NCBI GenBank assembly: GCA_913048135.1 | Contig: CAJWVY010000010.1 | Span: 1 to 39,017 of the forward strand | DNA length: 39,017 bases | From: an uncultured Verrucomicrobiales bacterium | Lineage (GTDB): Bacteria > Verrucomicrobiota > Verrucomicrobiia > Limisphaerales > UBA1100 | Reading direction: 5' to 3' | In this document: one piece after another, positions 35,648-39,017 of the stretch | Position numbering within the stretch: the stretch's first letter is position 1 | Layout of the letters: every line of letters begins with the position of its first letter | Made by a program: the position numbers and the translations under genes | The notes under the pieces: generated by a model | What the model was told of the DNA's origin: nothing | The model's input: the letters and a program-made list of their open reading frames with translations, nothing else | Database searches by the model: none

Positions 35648-37458
35648 GCCGCGGCCATGGTGCGGGTCTTTTCCTGCGCCGAAGCAATTTGATCGGGCGT
35701 CATGCAACGTTCGGTCAGCCGCTTGTATTTGGACGCGATATCTAGCCCTTGTGCTGCGGCGTGGTTAAACCACACGTAAGCCAGCACATAATCCTCCGGC
35801 ACGCCTCGGCCGCGCAAATAACAATCGGCCAGTAACAACTGCGCAGCGGCCACGCCCTGCGCGGCCGCTGCCTTAAACCATTTGGCCGCCTCAGCCTCGT
35901 TGGCCTCCACGCCTTCACCGTGTTGATACAGGGAAGCCAACACATACTGCGCCGAGGCATGGCCCTGTCGCGCCGCGCGCTGGTACCATTCGATGGCTCC
36001 CGATAAATCCGCCTCTCCACCGCGGCCGGTGTGAAGCATCACCGCGAGGTTATACTGTGCACGCGGCAAACCCTGCTCGGCCGCCAAGGCGTACCAACGT
36101 AGGGCCGACTCCGGGCTTTCCTCCACACCGCGCCCGCGCTCGTACAGGGCGCCGAGGTTACATTGCGCACTCGCCACGGCCTGTTCGGCGGCTTGGCGAA
36201 AATACTCCGCAGCCCGAACATCATCCGGGATCACCCCGCGCCCCTGCAAGTACAGCACTCCGATGTTAAACTGTGCGGTGGCATGGCCGTTTTCCGCGGC
36301 CAAGGTGTACCAATCAATCGCATGCTCCGGATCCGGCTCGCAGCCTTCGCCGCGCTCCAATGCCACGGCCACGGCAAACTGCGCCTCTACCTTACCGCCC
36401 TCAGCCGCCTTTCGATACCACTTGTAGGCCTCGGCTTGCGCCTTTTCCGAGCTATCCCCTAGGAGGGTTCCGTCGTCATACACGCCGGCCAAACAATACT
36501 GTGCCTCGGTGTGCCCCGCCACCGCGGCCAACCGGAGCCAATGCGCGCCCATTTCGGCGTTCATCGGCACGCCATCGCCTTCCACCAAATGTCGGCCAAG
36601 ATTGTACTGCGCGGGCACGCATCCTTGTTGTGCCGCCGCACCGTACCAGCGAATGGCCTCCGCGGGATCAGGCGTGGTGCCGCGCGCTTCGATCAGGCGC
36701 AGGGCGAGATTGTTTTGGGCGGTCACATGGCCTTGCTCAGCCGCCTTTCGATACCAACGGCTAGCCGCGCCTTCATCATGATCGCCGCCTTCTCCGGCGG
36801 CGCACATTTCCGCGAGGGCAAATTGCGCTTCGCTGAAGCCTGTCTTAGCCGCCTGCTGAAGAAGATCCCGGGCCACATCCGGTTCGGCCGCTGTGCCACG
36901 ACCGTGCCGCAGCCGAATGCCGAGGTTGTGTTGAGCCGCGGTCAATCCCTGCTCAGCCGCCTTGCGAAACCAGCCAACCGCCTCAGTTTCATCCGGCTCC
37001 ACCCCGAGCCCCTCGGAGAGACAAATGCCCAGGCGGTTTTGAGCTGCCGCCACATCTTGTTCGGCAGCCTTGCGGGTCCATTCGTAGGACTCGGTTAAAT
37101 CCTTTACCACGCCCTCGCCCTGCCAAAGATGGCGTGCCAAATTCCATTGGCCGGCGGCCATGCCTTGCTGTGCGGCACGTCGGAACCATTTCACAGCCTC
37201 TTCTAGCTGAGGGCTCTCCAATCGTTTTCCAGCCAACAAAAGCCCAAGATTGTTTTGCGCTGGAGCAAAATCCTGTTGAGCAGCTTTGCGATACCATTTG
37301 ACGGCCTCGGCGACTTCCTTGGGGCCGTTTTCGGCCGTGCCCAGTTTGATACCCAATAAATACTGTGCCCGCACCGAGCCACCCCGGGCGGCCAGCCGCA
37401 GCTCCACTAGCTCCTTCAATGAGGCGGTCTTATCCTTGATGTCGCTTGATATGGACAT
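35644..37458 (-). CDS. Sel1-like repeat (TPR-like) protein, ~15 repeats
   Basis: About 15 tandem 36-aa units of form 'QG(x)AxAQxNLGxxLxxGxGVxxDxxEAxxWxRKAA'. Start set at internal ATG 37458 (MSISSDIKDKTASLKELVELRLAARGGS). Confidence 0.92.
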   Translation of the reverse strand: MSISSDIKDKTASLKELVELRLAARGGSVRAQYLLGIKLGTAENGPKEVAEAVKWYRKAAQQDFAPAQNNLGLLLAGKRLESPQLEEAVKWFRRAAQQGMAAGQWNLARHLWQGEGVVKDLTESYEWTRKAAEQDVAAAQNRLGICLSEGLGVEPDETEAVGWFRKAAEQGLTAAQHNLGIRLRHGRGTAAEPDVARDLLQQAAKTGFSEAQFALAEMCAAGEGGDHDEGAASRWYRKAAEQGHVTAQNNLALRLIEARGTTPDPAEAIRWYGAAAQQGCVPAQYNLGRHLVEGDGVPMNAEMGAHWLRLAAVAGHTEAQYCLAGVYDDGTLLGDSSEKAQAEAYKWYRKAAEGGKVEAQFAVAVALERGEGCEPDPEHAIDWYTLAAENGHATAQFNIGVLYLQGRGVIPDDVRAAEYFRQAAEQAVASAQCNLGALYERGRGVEESPESALRWYALAAEQGLPRAQYNLAVMLHTGRGGEADLSGAIEWYQRAARQGHASAQYVLASLYQHGEGVEANEAEAAKWFKAAAAQGVAAAQLLLADCYLRGRGVPEDYVLAYVWFNHAAAQGLDIASKYKRLTERCMTPDQIASAQEKTRTMAAA

Positions 37459-37604
37459 TTTTACCCTGCACAGGTACGGCCTAATGCGGAAAAGACGCCT
37501 TTTAGACGTTTTTTCTGACATTTTCCAGCCTTCTCCTTAGCGCAAAATTCTCGGGATTATTTGAGCAACCATTATGCCATTTTGTGAATAAACAGTTAAT
37601 AACA

Positions 37605-37631
37605 CGAAAAACCCCGCCCGAAGGCGGGGTA
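37605..37631 (-). terminator. Rho-independent terminator (minus strand)
   Basis: Minus strand CCCCGCC-TTCG-GGCGGGG-TTTTT: 7-bp GC stem, UUCG-type tetraloop, U-tract; downstream of 37666-38364. Confidence 0.9.
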
Positions 37632-37665
37632 AACAGGCGTGGTTGGGTAGCCCGTTGAGGATAAT

Positions 37666-38364
37666 TTATTGAGTGTCGGTCTGCTCCTTTTTGCCGCGTT
37701 TTTGGCGTTTAAGCCGCGCACCGTCTTCGTAGGTTTCCACTCCATCTGGTGAATCCACCTTAAGAATCTTGAATCCGCGATCAGTGATTTGCGCGAAAAC
37801 CTTAGCTCCATCACCGCATTCTGTTTCAACACTGATCAGCAAGCCGGTATCGGCCACCTTCCAAGTGCCGGTGAAAATCTCCCCTTCATTCGGGTCTTCC
37901 GCCGACCGAACTGAGGTGTGGCCGTTTGGCTGCAATTCAACCTGCATTCCCTCGCCATCAAACTCGCCGGTGTAAATGCCGGCGGGCCCTTTGTCCGCCA
38001 AGGCCTTTTTCTTGGCAAAATGCGGTGCCGTGAGTTCGTTCACTTCACCGTCCGGATTGATGATTTTCCTCAGAATTAGGTCGGCGCCATCACGATGGAA
38101 CACCACCGTGCCTTGGTCCCCATCAACGAAGGCGAGCTTGGCTGTCACGGTGTTGCCATCGGCTTTCCAGAAACCACGCAATACTGTCCCCGGTTCGTCG
38201 TCATTAGGATACACGAGCATGGTGCCGTCGGCTTTCAGAATGGCTCGAGCTTTGTCGCCTTCCACCACGCCAACATACACGCCGGCCAAGGCGGGTTTCT
38301 TATTATCGGCCCAAACCGAATTCAGCAGCCCGGTTAACAGAGCCAGTGTGAAAAAGATACGCAT
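37666..38364 (-). CDS. Secreted hypothetical protein with two tandem homologous ~95-aa domains
   Basis: 232 aa; signal peptide 'MRIFFTLALLTGLLNSVWADNK'; 'LAGVYVGVVEGDKARAILKADGTMLVYPND..PGTVLRGFWKADGN' parallels 'PAGIYTGEFDGEGMQVELQPNGHTSVRSAEDPNEGEIFTGTWKVADT'. Confidence 0.75.
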   Translation of the reverse strand: MRIFFTLALLTGLLNSVWADNKKPALAGVYVGVVEGDKARAILKADGTMLVYPNDDEPGTVLRGFWKADGNTVTAKLAFVDGDQGTVVFHRDGADLILRKIINPDGEVNELTAPHFAKKKALADKGPAGIYTGEFDGEGMQVELQPNGHTSVRSAEDPNEGEIFTGTWKVADTGLLISVETECGDGAKVFAQITDRGFKILKVDSPDGVETYEDGARLKRQKRGKKEQTDTQ

Positions 38365-38367
38365 GAG

Positions 38368-39017
38368 TTAAATATCCCAGCCCTTCCGATAGTCCTTGGT
38401 GGCCAGCGCGGTGGCTTTTTTGTTGGAGGAACTGAGTTTGTCGGCGTTCCAGTCGAACCCTTCACCCACCTTCATGGCGATGTTGCCCATGAGGATGGCT
38501 TCAGTGAAGTTACCGGCGTGGTTGAAGTTACTCAGGGCAATCTCAGGTTTGCCGGCCTTGATGGCCTCGGCCCATTCGATTTTCATCCCCACGTCGCCGC
38601 GGTTGTTGCGGGCCAGCACAGGGTCAACCTTCTTGTATTCAGGCGCCTTAGTGCCACCGGCCACGGGAAGGAGTTGCCAACTAGAACCATAATCGTTAGG
38701 CGAATACAGTATTCCCTTGGTGCCTACAATCAGCGAGCCGCTGTTGGGCGGGCGGTTGCCATGGAAAAGCTCCGCGGGCGGCAGTTTCTTTTTGCCGTCC
38801 TGTTTGCCTTCGTACCAGAAAAAGTCCACGGGTCCGCGGCCTTTGATGGCGGGAAATTTCAGTTTCACAATTGCCCAAGCCGGGAAAGTCTCGGGATTGA
38901 CGGGCCCCACAGTGATCGGCTCCACCCAGTTTGGCTGGGTGAGTTTGCAGCCCATGTAAGCGAGGTTGGCGGTGTGACAAGCCATGTCGCCCATCGCACC
39001 GGTGCCGTAATCCCACC
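38368..39017 (-). CDS. Gfo/Idh/MocA-family oxidoreductase, C-terminal part (runs off window edge)
   Basis: Frame open to the edge: WDYGTGAMGDMACHTANLAYMGCKLTQPNWVEP...LIVGTKGILYSPNDYG...GNFTEAILMGNIAMKVGEGFDWNADKL. Confidence 0.85.
   Translation of the reverse strand, partial: WDYGTGAMGDMACHTANLAYMGCKLTQPNWVEPITVGPVNPETFPAWAIVKLKFPAIKGRGPVDFFWYEGKQDGKKKLPPAELFHGNRPPNSGSLIVGTKGILYSPNDYGSSWQLLPVAGGTKAPEYKKVDPVLARNNRGDVGMKIEWAEAIKAGKPEIALSNFNHAGNFTEAILMGNIAMKVGEGFDWNADKLSSSNKKATALATKDYRKGWDI

Noticed and set aside
35644-37458. CRISPR-like periodicity (~108 bp)
   Set aside because: Periodicity is that of 36-aa Sel1 repeats in an intact ORF; DNA units are diverged.

Overview
The window is about 39 kb of gene-dense sequence, almost all coded on the minus strand from ~650 to 34,167. 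It looks like a Verrucomicrobiota/Planctomycetota-type genome (inference from DUF1501, DUF1549/1553-PSCyt and PQQ-propeller families). No rRNA, tRNA, CRISPR array or transposase was recognised. The first ~650 bp look like a mosaic of unrelated fragments: an alphaproteobacterial-like MurF piece, an unassigned piece and an actinobacterial-like MurD piece, fused to a DUF1501 gene. This is most likely a chimeric contig end. Main blocks: (1) DUF1501 / PQQ beta-propeller / DUF1501 / PSCyt-DUF1549-DUF1553 cluster (~650-6129). (2) A membrane-associated locus (6217-18012): a flotillin/SPFH protein with a very long coiled region, a giant (~1830 aa) DUF3686-like AAA ATPase, a small charged coiled-coil/Ser-rich/acidic protein on the opposite strand, a single-HKD phospholipase-D-like protein, and a ~14-TM protein with a duplicated module. 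This is the best candidate for an under-described system. A perfect 12-bp hairpin fills most of the flotillin-ATPase gap, and a structured leader candidate lies upstream of flotillin. (3) An LplT-like MFS plus PlsC pair. (4) A lipoprotein amidohydrolase, a dihydroorotate dehydrogenase-like protein, a Sel1+VWA lipoprotein and another lipoprotein. (5) A tightly overlapping lipid operon (RND/MMPL exporter nearby, divergent HMG-CoA reductase, PlsC, alkyl-DHAP synthase-like FAD enzyme, SDR, PlsC, PepA), which may be a bacterial ether-lipid pathway. (6) An enolase-superfamily protein convergent with a 15-repeat Sel1 protein, a duplicated-domain secreted protein and a partial Gfo/Idh/MocA oxidoreductase. 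All family names come from motif recognition by eye, not from database searches.
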